Shown piece by piece: positions 22,926 through 34,927 of a stretch of 55,277 nucleotides of DNA; within the stretch, counting starts at the first letter, position 1; the number at the start of each line of letters is the position of its first letter. The notes below the pieces were generated by a model, which did no database searches, was not told the DNA's origin, and worked only from the letters and a program-made list of their open reading frames with translations. Origin of the DNA: Mesotaenium endlicherianum (lineage: Eukaryota; Streptophyta; Zygnematophyceae; Zygnematales; Mesotaeniaceae). The stretch covers positions 589,028-644,304 of the forward strand of contig WELA01010735.1 in NCBI GenBank assembly GCA_009602735.1, written 5' to 3'. A program made the position numbers and the translations under genes.

Positions 22926-23630
22926 TGTAATGAATCAATATATTGGTTAATACAATATTCATTTAAATATTATAGCCTGCTGAACTTTAGTTAATATTGA
23001 GTCTGCTGGACTTTATTAAATATTCACTTTAATGACTCAGCCGGGGGCAGCAGGCTGAAGTCAACTCACGTCAGCTTGCTGACACATTCTTTGACAGCCA
23101 GCTGACTTCCGTACTCAATAGCAGCGAACTGCCTAGATATGCATCTAAGTGTGGTGTGCTAGATGAATGGCCAAATGACATCCTTAGGATGGATGGCGAT
23201 TCGGGATGATGGGAGATGGCGGTGGATTTGGTTAACCGAGGTCCTACTAACGTGGTTAACTCCCGGGTAGGCGGTGCCATCACACTGGCCGTTGAACAGT
23301 AAACTCATTCCATGTACATATGCTAGGTATTGCCCTCGACTTCGGCATTCGGCAACAAGGCCAACTCTCTTGTACTGCTTACTGAGAGGGATCTGAATCC
23401 AAGGCGAGAAGCCATTGATATGCACTGTCTCCTAGCGTTGCTTATGTGTGAGTTTATTGATTGCATTATTGATGCTAGTTTACTTCCATTTGACCTACGA
23501 GTATTGTCCAGTGCAAGTGTGTTGTCTTTTGCTGTTTAATCAATTAATAGAAAGTACCATAAGGATTACTTGCTGATATAAAGATCTTAATTAATTGTTT
23601 ATCGCCTTTTCAGTAAGTCGATTCATTTCA
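22926..23630 (+). repeat. 5' LTR of element A
   Basis: Begins TGTAATGAATCA and ends GATTCATTTCA, 705 bp. A TATAAAG box about 55 bp before the end is the likely promoter. The PBS follows after one base. Confidence 0.88.
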
Positions 23631-23631
23631 G

Positions 23632-23643
23632 TGGTATCGGAGC
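23632..23643 (+). other. primer binding site, initiator tRNA-Met
   Basis: TGGTATCGGAGC follows the LTR end. It is complementary to the 3' end of plant initiator tRNA-Met apart from one base against the usual TGGTATCAGAGC. Confidence 0.85.
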
Positions 23644-23703
23644 TGTTATCACAATTTTCTTTGTATGGTAAGGACAAGGTCTCGAAGTAGAAACTCCTGA
23701 GAC

Positions 23704-25143
23704 ATGGAGAACCAGGATAACGAGAATGTCAAAAATCAGGCTGAAAGCCATGTAGCGAGAACCCGTACCTATTCTGAAGCAGTGGCAGATACTGCAACTA
23801 GAGAGACTGCAGATGAGGCAGCTGCTATTGCCGCAGTCGCAGCACAGCAGGCTGAGGAGGAGAGAGCCAGGTTAGAAGTTGAACGATTAGCAAAAGCCGC
23901 TGAAGATACAGGAGGGAGGGAAGGACAGCCAGCGGACGAGCGCACTGTCGAAGAACTTACGGCATCAAGGGCCAATAATCTGAACCCACCTCCTGCTGTA
24001 CAACTCAATGTGCCCCTAAGTCAAATTCGTGACCGGCTGAATGCGGCAGGAATTGGTGCTGCAGGAGCGAGAGGGACTGTTGAAAACACTACTCAGCGAG
24101 TTGATGCCGCTGCTATTGCTGCATTTGCTAAACTCCCACCTCGGAATGTGGATCTGGGAGCATTGTTCGTGCAAATGCAATCGCAAATGTTGAGCATGTA
24201 TCAGTCCCAACAGGAGGGCAAAAGAATCATAATGTCTCTACTGCGAGATCGAGACCACCTGGGTTCTCAAACCACGGGTGGTGATGGCGGAGGGCCTAGT
24301 AAGCCCAAGCCGAAACCTCCCCAGGATTATGATCTTGAGGGTAACAAAAAGTATTACCTAATCAAGTTTCTCGCTAATGTGGAGCAGTGGCTGGAGAACT
24401 ACCCAGAACTGCAAGATCACGAGAAGGTCAGGCACACTGGTGCTCAACTAAAAGGCAGTGCAGCAGACTACTGGCTATTCTGGAAAGGAGAGCGTGAGGC
24501 TCAACAACTCGGTGACCCTACTTGGGTAGAGTTTGTCGAGAAACTGCATGAGAAGTTTGATGTGATCAATCAGCAAGAGAAAGCTATCTATGCAATGATG
24601 TCTTTGACACTGAAGCAGACCACTTCAGTTGATGAGTTCGCTCAAAAGTTCCAGGAGAACATGATGAAGCAGCCAGACTTGCCAAAGCGGTATAGAATAG
24701 CATACTTCAGGTATGGCTTGAAATCCGAAGTCTCTGGTCATATCGCTGAAAATAAGTATGAGAAACTGGTTGACTTGATCCAGGATGCTGATGCCTGGGA
24801 TCAGCAGCAGTTCAATCACAAGCGCCAGAGTAATGCTTTGATGTCCAAGGTCGTCGAAAAGCCCCACGGTTCCTACAATGCAATTGAAAGAGACCAGGCT
24901 GAGGATGATCAGGGTGATGGATATGAGTATGAGTACAATGCTATGCAGTCAAGAGGGGGAGGTGGTTTCTCTCGAGGCGGCTATGGAAGAGGTGGTGGTA
25001 GGACTAAGCCGAGACCAGCCTCAGCAAAATCGATTTGCTTCCATTGCCAGCAGCCAGGTCACTTCAGAGAGCAGTGTCCAGAAAAGCACCTCCCAAAGGT
25101 CGAGAAAAAAGACCAGCCTTTAAAAGACAGCAACAGTCAGTAA
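23704..25143 (+). CDS. gag: Gag of element A, 479 aa
   Basis: Gag forms the virus-like particle. Residues 1-100 are Glu/Ala-rich and probably helical. A retrotransposon-gag capsid region follows at about 215-390 ([53 protein letters not shown]). Near the end lie a Gly/Arg-rich stretch (about 420-440) and one zinc knuckle, [14 protein letters not shown]. The copy at 52716 shows that the family start is 13 codons earlier, at MVRTRSQ. Here that start (23665) is followed by a TGA at 23698-23700 (Arg CGA to TGA), so translation must begin at the internal ATG 23704. Otherwise the frame is intact. Pol overlaps the end in the -1 frame. Confidence 0.88.
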   Translation: MENQDNENVKNQAESHVARTRTYSEAVADTATRETADEAAAIAAVAAQQAEEERARLEVERLAKAAEDTGGREGQPADERTVEELTASRANNLNPPPAVQLNVPLSQIRDRLNAAGIGAAGARGTVENTTQRVDAAAIAAFAKLPPRNVDLGALFVQMQSQMLSMYQSQQEGKRIIMSLLRDRDHLGSQTTGGDGGGPSKPKPKPPQDYDLEGNKKYYLIKFLANVEQWLENYPELQDHEKVRHTGAQLKGSAADYWLFWKGEREAQQLGDPTWVEFVEKLHEKFDVINQQEKAIYAMMSLTLKQTTSVDEFAQKFQENMMKQPDLPKRYRIAYFRYGLKSEVSGHIAENKYEKLVDLIQDADAWDQQQFNHKRQSNALMSKVVEKPHGSYNAIERDQAEDDQGDGYEYEYNAMQSRGGGGFSRGGYGRGGGRTKPRPASAKSICFHCQQPGHFREQCPEKHLPKVEKKDQPLKDSNSQ

Positions 25144-28100
25144 TCCAGTCTACTGATTATGAGGATGCTAGAGATAGTGAGTTGTCACTAGCTGCCCTCG
25201 TAGCAGGTATTAAGGGTCCTGCTGAACTGGATTCACTACGCATGCCTGACAACCAGATAAAGCAGACCATCAGCAATATAGACATCCAGAGAGTGCACAC
25301 TCTGGATGCTCTTGTTCCACCTGATGTCCAACATTTCTTTGCTAAGTCAGGAGAACAATGCGAAAGTCAGGAAAAGACAGTCCCCCCTATCCTACTGCAT
25401 TGCATGATTGCAGGTAGGAAGGTGAGGGCATTTGTTGACGGAGGGGCGTCACATACTTTTATCCACAAGGACTTAGTTAAGCGGCTAAGGCTGCCTACTG
25501 TCACCCAAGGGAATAGAAAAATATTCCTTGGAGATGCCTCAAGTATCCCGGGAGGAGTTATAACCAAGCCTATTGAGGTCCAGTTAGGTTCTGGCATTGC
25601 AGTTCTAACTGAAACGCTTACATTTGAGGTACTCAACACTGGCTTTTATGATCTCGTGCTAGGCAGGTCCTGGCTTAATAGACATCAAGCTGAAGTGTGT
25701 TGGAGCAGAGGTACAGTTAAAGTGAGAGGAGCCAGTGATGGGCAGACTGACTTGGCACCCACCAGTGCTCTTCCTCTTGTCCTGTGTGGATGGCAAATGA
25801 AGGAAAAGAAGAGGCTTCCAGAAGGATGCAAGTTGCTGAATGCAATGGAGTTCGTCAAAAGCTGGAACCAGAAGGAAGACAGAATGTTCTGTCTGCTGCT
25901 AAGAGAGGTACCTCCTCAACCTGAAGAAGTGGTGGAGAAAAAGGTAAGCCTTTTGGAGCAACGTACTACTTCAAAAATTGTTGCTCAGTACACGGATGTA
26001 TTTAATATGCCTCCAGGACTACCCCCTAAGAGAGAAGTAGATCATAGGATTGATTTACTACCTAGGAGTCAACCACCCTGGCAACGCACTTATGGCTTGT
26101 CTTATGTGGAGAGCGAGGAGTTGAAAACACAGATTACAGAGCTTGAGGAAAATGGTTATATTTCTCCCACTAAACCATCTTACAGCGCACCCATCCTATT
26201 TGTTAAGAAAATGGATGGCAGCATGCGGATGTGTGTAGAGTACAAAGCTCTGAACAAAATTAGAGTAAAGAACAACTTTGCTTTACCCAGAATCGGGGAC
26301 TTGCTAGATACCCTGTCTGGTGCTAAGGTGTTCAGTAAGATTGATCTCAAGAGTGGTTATCATCAAATCAGAATTGCTGAGGGGGATGAACACAAGACTG
26401 CATTTCGCACACGTTATGGACACTATGAGTTCAACGAGATGCCATTCGGACTGAGCAATGCTCCTGCAACCTTCATGGGTGCTATGAATGACATTTTCAA
26501 ACCTTATTTGGATAAGTTTGTGCAAGTTTTTCTAGATGATATTTTAATTTTCTCTTAAGATGAAGTTCAGCACACTGAACACTTAACGACTGTCCTGGAC
26601 ACTCTGAGGAAGAATCACTTATATGCTAAAATGAGCAAGTGTGATTTCTTTAAGGAAAGTATTGAATTCTTAGGCCACGTTGTCAGTAAAGAAGGCATCA
26701 ATGTGGATCCTAAGAAAGTCCAGACCATAAGGGACTAGCTAGTACCCCAGCCTGTCTCTGAAGTTAGATCCTTCCTTGGGTTGGCTAACTACTATAGGAG
26801 ATTCATTGAGAATTATTCTACAAAGGCCAGTAAATTGACTGACCTTACTAAGAAAGACATAGGGTATGTGTGGGGGGAAGAGCAGCAAGCTGCCTTCCAG
26901 ACCCTTAAAGATGCTCTTTGTTCTGCCCCAGTGCTAGCCGTGTATGACCCCAGAAAACCAGTGCAGGTGGCTACTGATGCCTCTGACTTTGCCATGGGTG
27001 CTATTTTGTTGCAGCCTGCTGACAAAACCACAAAAGATGGTAAGGTACGGCAGGAGTGGCATCTTGTATTGTATTAGTCTATGAAACTTAATCCAGCGGA
27101 GATTAATTACTCAGTGCATGATAAAGAGCTGCTAGCTATAATTCATGTACTCAAACAGTGGAGAGCATACTTACATGGTAAAGCTTTTAAGGTGATTATA
27201 GATGAAATGAATCGACTTACCAAATAGGCGATTAACAATTAATGAAGATCTTTATATCAGCAAGTAATCTTTATGGTATTTTCCGTTAAGAGGTTAAACG
27301 GCAAAGGACAACACACTAGCAGTGAATAATACTCGTAAGTCAAATGCGAGTAAACTAGCATCAACAATGCAAATCAGTAACCTCGTACATAAGCAAGGCT
27401 AGAAGACAGTGCGTATCAATGGCTTCTCGCCTTGGATTCAGTTCGCTCTCAGTAAGCTGTACAAGAGAGTTGGCCTCGTTTCCGAATGCCGAACTCGAGA
27501 GCAATGCCTAGCATATGTACATGGAATGAGTTTACTGTTCAATGGTCAGTGCGATGGCACCGCCTACCCGGGAGTTAACCACGTTGGTAGGACCTCGGTT
27601 AACCAAATCCACCGCCATCTCCCATCATCCCAAATCGCCATCCATCTTAGGGATGTCATTTGGCGATTCATCTAGCATACCACAGTTAGATGCATCTCGA
27701 GGCAATTCGCTGCTACCGAGTACGGAAGTCAGCTGGCTGTCAAAGAATGTGTCAGCAAGCTGAATTAAGGTGACCTCAGCCTGCTACTTCCGGCCTGAGT
27801 CATTAAACTGATATTAAGTATAAAGTCCAGCAGACCGATTGTTAACTAGAGTTCAGCAGGCTGAACTTATTTAACTATTATATTTAAATGAATGTTATAT
27901 CAACTAATATACTGATTCATTACAATAGATCATCTAGCTCTAACCCACTTTCAGAAGAAGTCCAAGCTGTCGAGGAGGGAGAACCGCTAGAGCCAGACGC
28001 TAGAGCAGTTCCAAGTCCAAATTGACTACAAACCGAGGTAGTTGAATCCTGCTGATGCACTCTCTAGAAGACCTGACTTGCAAGAAAGGAACTTCAGGCA

Positions 28101-28726
28101 GCATGCTGTAGATAAAGTTCTGTTTGCACTCACTTCACTTATGGTGAATAAGTCCCTCCTCGAACAACTTAGGAAAGCCTACCTTTCTGACCCAACATTT
28201 GAGCCCAGCCCCACTACTGGTATGTCTCGTGCTACTCCACTCGAGTATAAGCTTAAGGGAGGGGTCTGGGTGACTGAAACCACTTCAGGCAGGCTGAAGC
28301 TGGTCATTTGTAATAACGTGGAAATAAGGTCCCTTTTATTGAGTCAAGCACATGACAGTTTACTGGGTGGGCATTTGGGGCAGGCCAAAACTGTTGGCAA
28401 ACTGGCAAGACAACATCATTGGGAGGGATTACCTCGGGAGGTCTTGAAATACGTTAAGTCCTGTGACCAGTGTCAAAAGAATAAGTCTAGGCACACACCA
28501 CCGGGGGGTCTCTTACAACCGCTGCCCATCCCAGCTGGCAACTGGGAAACAATATCCATGGACTGGGTGGTCACACTGCCATGAACTGCCAATGGGCATG
28601 ATTCCATACTGATAGTCGTGGATAAATTGACAAAAATGGTCATTTTCATCCCCACAACTGTCAAAGTAATTGCACTTGAAACAGCGAGAAAGTTCTACAA
28701 CCATGTAGTATGCCAACATGGGCTAC
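25035..28726 (+). pseudogene. pol: Pol of element A, 5' portion (protease, RT, RNase H, integrase start), broken
   Basis: The open start (25035-26558) holds a retropepsin with [19 protein letters not shown], then RT fingers and palm ([20 protein letters not shown]) and the active site FLDDILIFS. Stops follow at 26556-26558 (a Lys codon in copy C), about 26738 (Trp to TAG) and 27075-27077 (Glu to TAG). RT connection ([15 protein letters not shown]) and RNase H ([14 protein letters not shown]) continue to 27202. A reverse solo LTR interrupts at 27203-27924. RNase H end, the zinc-binding region (CDQCQKNK) and the integrase start (MDWVVTLP) run to 28726, where the LTR of element C begins within NHVVCQHGLL. 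Not functional. The protease portion is identical in DNA to that of element C. Confidence 0.85.
27203..27924 (-). mobile_element. solo LTR of the A family, reverse orientation, TSD ATAGA
   Basis: Begins TGAAATGAATCG and ends TGATTCATTACA, the inverse of the other LTRs. It is flanked by ATAGA at 27198-27202 and 27925-27929. Removing it with one TSD restores the RNase H frame at VII(T)DHLALTHFQ. Confidence 0.92.
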
Positions 28727-29440
28727 TGTAATGAATCAGTAAATTAGTAGATATGATATTCAGTTAAATATAAGAGTTAATTTAGTTCAGCCTGCTGAAC
28801 ACTAGTTAGTCTGCTGGACTTAATAATTAATACCAGTTTAATGACTCAGCCGGAAGCAGCAGGCTGAAGTCAATTTAAGTGAGCTTGCTGACACATTCTT
28901 TGACAGCCAGCTGACTTCCGTACTCGGTAGCAGCGAACTGCCTCGGAATGCATCTAAGTGTGGTATGCTAGATGAATGGCCAGATGACATCCCTACGATG
29001 GATGGCGATTCGGGATGATGGGAGATGGCGGTGGATTTGGTTAACCGAGGTCCTACCAACGTGGTTAACTCCCGGGTAGGCGGTGCCATCGCACTGACCG
29101 TTGAACAGTAAACTCATTCCATGTACATATGCTAGGCATTGCTCTCGAGTTCGGCATTCGGAAACGAGGCCAACTCTCTTGTACAGCTTACTGAGAGCGA
29201 TCTGAATCCAAGGCGAGAAGCCATAGATACGCACTGTCTTCTAACCTTGCTTATGTATGAGTTTACTGATTTGCATTATTGATGCTAGTGTACTCGCATT
29301 TGACTTACGAGTATTATTTACTGCTAGTGTGTTGTCCTTTGCCGTTTAACCAATTAACGGAAGATACCATAAAGATTACTTGCTGATATAAAGATCTTTA
29401 TCAATTGTTAATCGCCTATTTGGTAAGTCGATTCATTTCA
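28727..29440 (+). repeat. 5' LTR of element C
   Basis: TGTAATGAATCA..GATTCATTTCA, 714 bp. Its body is closest to the LTR at 51961 (shared TCGGAATGCATC and CCCTACGATGG). It contains the inverted motif GTTCAGCCTGCTGAAC at 28785-28800. Confidence 0.88.
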
Positions 29441-29441
29441 G

Positions 29442-29453
29442 TGGTATCAGAGT
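29442..29453 (+). other. primer binding site, initiator tRNA-Met
   Basis: TGGTATCAGAGT, one base after the LTR end. It differs from the plant consensus only at the last base. Confidence 0.8.
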
Positions 29454-29474
29454 TGTTATCACAGTCTTCTTTGT

Positions 29475-30953
29475 ATGGTAAGGACAAGGTCTCAAACTAG
29501 CAACTCCCGAGACATGGAGAACCAGGATAACGAGAATGTCGAAAACCAGGCGGAAAGCCATGAAGCGGGAACCCGTACCTAATCTGAAGCAGAAGTAGAT
29601 ACTGCAGCTAGGGAGGCTGCAAATGAGGCAGCTGCTATTGCCGCAGTCGTAGCACAGCAAGCTGAGGAGGAGAGAGCCAGGCTAGAAGCTAAACAAGTAG
29701 CAAAGGCCGCTGAAGATACAGAAAGGAGGGAAAGACAGCCAGCTGACGAGCGCACTGTCGAGGAACTTATGGCATCAAGGGCCAATGTTCTGAACCCACC
29801 TTCTGCTGTACAACTCAATGTACCCCTAGGTCAAATACGTGACCGGATGAATGCGGCAGGAATTGCTGCTGCAGGAGCGAGAGGGACTAGTGAGGACACT
29901 ACTCAACGAGTAGAGGCCAATGCTGGTGCTGCATTTGCTAATCTACCACCCCAGAGTGTAGACTTGGGAGCATTCTTCGTTCAGATGCAGTCGCAAATGG
30001 CGACCATGTATCAGTCCCAACAGGAGGACAAAAGAATCATAATGTCCCTACTGCGGGACAGAGACCAACTGGGGTCTCAAACCACTAGTGGTGGTGGCCG
30101 AGGGCCTAGTAAGCCCAAGCCGAAACCTCCCCAGGACTATGATCCTGAGGGAAACAGAAAATATTACCTGATCAAGTTTCTCGCGGATGTTGAGCAGTGG
30201 CTGGAGAACTACCCAGAACTGCAAGATTACGAGAAGGTCAGGCACACCGGTGCGCTACTGAAAGGCAGTGCCGCAGACTGGTGGCTTTACTGGAAGGAAG
30301 AGCGTAAGGCTCGGCAACTCGGTGACCCTACGTGGGTAGAGTTTGTCGAGAAGTTGCATGAGAAGTTTGATGTCATCAACCAGCAGGAGAAAGCTATCTA
30401 TGCGATGATCTCCCTGACACTGAAGCAGACCACTTCAGTTGCTGAGTTTGCTCAAAAGTTCCAAGAGAACATGATGAAGCAGCCAGATTTGCCAGAACGG
30501 TATAGGATAGCATACTTCAGGTATGGCTTGAAATCCGAGGTCTCTGGTCATTTCGCTGAGAAAAAGTATGAGAAACTGGCTGACTTGATCCAGAATGCGG
30601 ATGCCTGGGATCAGCAGCAGTTCAATCACAAGCGCCACAGTAATGCTTTGGTGTCTAAGGTTGTCAAAAAGCCCCACGGTTCCTACAATGCAATTGAAGG
30701 AGACCAGGCTGAGGATGATCAGGGTGATGGATATGAGTATGAATATAATGCCATAAGTCTAGAGGTATAGGTGGTCCCTCTCGAGGCGGCTATGGAAGGG
30801 GTGGTGGTAGGACTAAGCCGAGACCAGCCTCAGCAAAATCCACTTGCTACCATTGTCAGCAGAAAGGCCACTACAGAGAACAGTGTCCGGTCAAGCACCT
30901 GCCCAAGGTCGAGAGAAAAGACCAGCCTTTAAAAGACAGCAACAGTCAGTAAT
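29475..30953 (+). pseudogene. gag: Gag of element C, broken
   Basis: The family start MVRTRSQ is at 29475. A Tyr codon in the N-terminal region has become TAA (about 29579-29581). The capsid region is open from 29769 ([38 protein letters not shown]) to 30770. There a small deletion in the Gly/Arg-rich stretch shifts the frame after YEYEYNAIS. The zinc knuckle CYHCQQKGHYREQC (about 30844-30885) survives in the shifted frame. Roughly nine tenths identical to Gag of elements A and G by eye. Confidence 0.85.
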
Positions 30954-33900
30954 CCAATCTACTGACTGTGAGGATGCTAGAGATAGTGAGTCGTCACTAG
31001 CTGCCCTCGTAGCAGGTATTATGGGTCCTGCTGAACTGGATTCACTATGCATGCCTGACAACCAGATAAAGGAGACCATCAGCAATATAGACGTCCAGAG
31101 AGTGCACACTCTGAATGCTCTTAATCCACCTGATGTCCAACATTTCTTTGCTACGTCAGGAGAACAATGCAAAAGTCAGGAAAAGACAGTCCCCCCTATC
31201 CTACTGCATTGCATGATTGCAGGTAGGAAGGTGAGGGCATTTGTTGACGGAGGGGCGTCACATACTTTTATCCACAAGGACTTAGTTAAGCGGCTAAGGC
31301 TGCCTACTGTCACCCAAGGGAATAGAAAAATATTCCTTGGAGATGCCTCAAGTATCCCGGGAGGAGTTATAACCAAGCCTATTGAGGTCCAGTTAGGTTC
31401 TGGCATTGCAGTTCTAACTGAAACGCTTACATTTGAGGTACTCAACACTGGCTTTTATGATCTCGTGCTAGGCAGGTCCTGGCTTAATAGACATCAAGCT
31501 GAAGTGTGTTGGAGCAGAGGTACAGTTAAAGTGAGAGGAGCCAGTGATGGGCAGACTGACTTGGCACCCACCAGTGCTCTTCCTCTTGTCCTGTGTGGAT
31601 GGCAAATGAAGGAAAAGAAGAGGCTTCCAGAAGGATGCAAGTTGCTGAATGCAATGGAGTTCGTCAAAAGCTGGAACCAGAAGGAAGACAGAATGTTCTG
31701 TCTGCTGCTAAGAGAGGTACCTCCTTAACCTGAAGAAGTGGTTGAGAAAAAGGTAAGCCCTCCGGAGCACCCTACTGCTGCGAAAATTGTTGCTCAGTAC
31801 ACGGATGTATTTAAGATGCCTCCAGGACTACCCCCTAAGCAGGAAGTAAATCATAGAATTGATTTATTACCGGGTAGTCAGCCACCCTGGCAACGCACTT
31901 ATGGCTTGTCTTATGTTGAGAGCGAGGAGTTGAAAACACAGATTGCAGAGCTTGAGGAAAATGGTTATATTTCTCCCAGTAAATCACCTTACGGCGCACC
32001 CATCTTATTTGTTAAGAAAAAGGATGGCAGTATGCGGATGTGTGTGGATTACAGAGTCCTGAACAGAATTACGGTAAAGAACAAGTATGCTTTACCCAGG
32101 ATCGAGGACTTGCCTGATACCCTGTCTGGTGCTAAGGTGTTCAGTAAGATAGATCTCAAGAGTGGTTATCATCAAATCAGAATTGCTGAGGGGGATGAAC
32201 ACAAGACTGCCTTCCGGACACGCTATGGACACTATGAGTTCAACGTGATGCCATTCGGACTGACTAATGCTCCTGCTACCTTCATGGGTGCTATGAATGA
32301 CATTTTCAGACCTTATTTGGATAAGTTTGTGCAAGTTTTCCTGGATGATATTTTAATTTTCTCTAAAGATGAAGCTCAGCACACTGAACACTTAAAGACA
32401 GTCCTGGACACTCTGCGGAAAAATCACTTATATGCTAAAATGAGCAAGTGTGATTTCTTTAAGGAAAGTATTGAATTCTTAGGCCACGTTGTCAGTAAAG
32501 AGGGCATCAGTGTGGATCCTAAGAAAGTCCAGACCATAAGGGACTGGCCAGTACCACAGTCTGTCTCTGAAGTTAGATCCTTCCTCGGGTTGGCTAACTA
32601 CTATAGGAGATTTATTGAGAATTATTCCACAAAGGCCAGTAAACTGACTGACCTTACTAAAAAGGACATAGGGTATATGTGGGGGGGGGAGCAGCAGGCT
32701 GCCTTCCCAACCCTTAAAGAGGCCCTTTGTTCTGCCCCTGTGCTAGCCATGTATGACCCCAGCAAACCGGTGCAGGTGGTTACCGATGCCTCTGACTTTG
32801 CCATGGGTGCTATTTTGTTGCAGCCTGCTGACAAAACCACAAAGGATGGTAAGGTACGGCAGGAGTGGCATCCTGTGTTGTATGAGTCTATGAAATTCAA
32901 TTCAGCGGAGATAAATTACTCAGTGCATGATAAAGAGCTGCTAGCTATCATTCATGTACTCAAACAGTGGAGAGCATACTTACATGGTAAAGCTTTTAAG
33001 GTGATTACAGATCATCTAGCTCTAACTCACTTTCAGAAGAAGTCCAAGCTGTCGAGGAAGGAGAATTGCTGGAGCCAGATGCTGGAGCAGTTCCAAGTCC
33101 AGATTGACTACAAACCAGGGAAGTTGAATCCTGCTGACGCACTCTTTAGAAGACCTGACTTGCAAGAAAGGAACTTTAGTCAGCATGCTGTAGGTAAAGT
33201 CTCGTGTGCACTCACTTCACTAAAGGTGAAAAAGTCCTTCCTTGAACAACTTAGGAAAGCCTACCTTTCTGACCCAACATTTGAGCCCAGCCCCACTACT
33301 GGTTTGTGTCGTGCTAGTGCACTCGGGTATAAGCTTAAGGGAGGGGTCTGGGTGACTGAAACCACTTCAGGCAGGCTGAAGCTCGTCATTCCTCATAACT
33401 TGGAAATAAGGTCTCTCTTACTGAGTCAAGCGCATGACAGTCTCCTGGGTGGACATTTGGGGCAGGCCAAAACTGTTGGCAAACTGGCAAAACATTATCA
33501 TTGGGAGGGGTTACCCCGAGAGGTCTTGAAATATTTCAAGTCCTGTGACCAGTGTCAGAGAAATAAGTCTCGGCACACACCACCCGGAGGTCTCTTGCAA
33601 CCACTGCCCATCCCAGCTGGACGCTGAGAAACTATATCCCTGGACTGGGTGGTCTCACTACCAAGAACTGCCAATGGGCATAATTCAATACTGGTAGTCG
33701 TGGATAAACTGACAAAAATGGTCATTTTTATCCCCACAACGTCAAAGTGACTGCACTCGAAACAGCGAGACTGTTCTACAACCATGTAGTATGCCAACAT
33801 GGGCTCCCTTCTAATATCATCTCAGACAGAGACTCAAAATTCACCACTAAGTTTTGGAGAGCTTTAATGGGGTTAATGGGAGTCAAACAGCTGCTCAGCA

Positions 33901-34742
33901 CAGCAAACCACCCTCAGACTGATGGGCAGACTGAAAGAACTAACCGAGTTCTGCAGGAGGTGCTGAGAGCATATATTAACCAAAAACAAGATAATTGGGA
34001 TGACCTGTTGCCTCAAATTCAGTTTGCGGTCAACAGTGCGGTGCACGCGTCAATGGGCAAGACTCCTTTTGAACTCAGCGTGGGTAGAGTCCCTAAGTCC
34101 CCTCTAGATGTGCTGGGGGAGTCTTTAACTCACCGTGAAGGGATTGACAATCCGGTCTCCCTCCAGTTAACTCAGGAGTTTGCTGACACCCTGTCAGAAG
34201 TCCAACAAAACCTGCACAGAGCCCAAGCAAACCAACAAAAATACGCTAATCAACATCGTTAGGAGCTGACATTTTCTCAAGGCGATTTAGTCAAACTGCA
34301 TTCTCAGCACCTGTACCTCCCTGGTGTAGTCAAGAAAAAGCTTTGCCCTGTCTGGGTCGGTCCATATTCGGTGGTACGTCGTATCGGTCAGAATGCTTAC
34401 AAACTGAACATGTCAGCCGAATACAAGGGTCATTCGGTCTTCAATGTCTCCTTCCTGGAACCATACATCAAAGGTGATACATTGTTCACAGGTCGGTAAC
34501 CTATCCAACCGGGACCGGTCCCCGCTGTCAGGGACGGCGACTCTGACGCATATGAGGTTGAGGAGATTTTAGACGCGCGATCGGTCCATCGATCGTCTAA
34601 ATATGTCATGAAATACCTCATTTGATGGAAGGGTTACGATGCCTCTGGGGACACTTGGGAATTTAAGGACCATTTGACCAATACCAAAGGAGCGTTGAAA
34701 CGGTTCCACCTTTGGGCCGCTGGAGCCCCTTCAATACTGTCA
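30844..34742 (+). pseudogene. pol: Pol of element C: protease, RT, RNase H, integrase, chromodomain-like end
   Basis: Protease: [20 protein letters not shown] Gln codon became TAA at 31726-31728. RT is open from 31738 with [20 protein letters not shown] and [10 protein letters not shown]. RNase H has [14 protein letters not shown] and [11 protein letters not shown]. The integrase has [18 protein letters not shown], then a Trp-to-TGA stop (about 33625) and a one-base deletion near 33740. The core continues with ISDRDSKF and HPQTDGQTERTNRVLQEVL. A chromodomain-like tail (YEVEEILDARSV, KGYDASGDTWEF, HLWAA) ends near 34742 after stops at 34259-34261 and 34498. Chromodomains direct integration to marked heterochromatin. 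This copy is less decayed than Pol of A but not functional. Confidence 0.87.
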
Positions 34743-34927
34743 TTTCAGTTGACCCTCAAACACATTCATATGTTTATGTTTAGCGCACCGCAACTACGTC
34801 AACTTTTAGCAATCACCCTGTAAGGTAAACAGGAGCGAATCCACTATACTAATACTAACATACTTCCTGCAATCCCTATGACAAAGGTCTATATCCTACT
34901 AACTTGTGCCCTGGTTACATGTACAGG
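34743..34927 (+). other. pol-ORF3 spacer of element C with splice-acceptor-like end
   Basis: No coding frame. It ends TTACATGTACAG directly before GATGGTTCCC, which places an acceptor-like AG one base before the ORF3 ATG. Confidence 0.4.
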
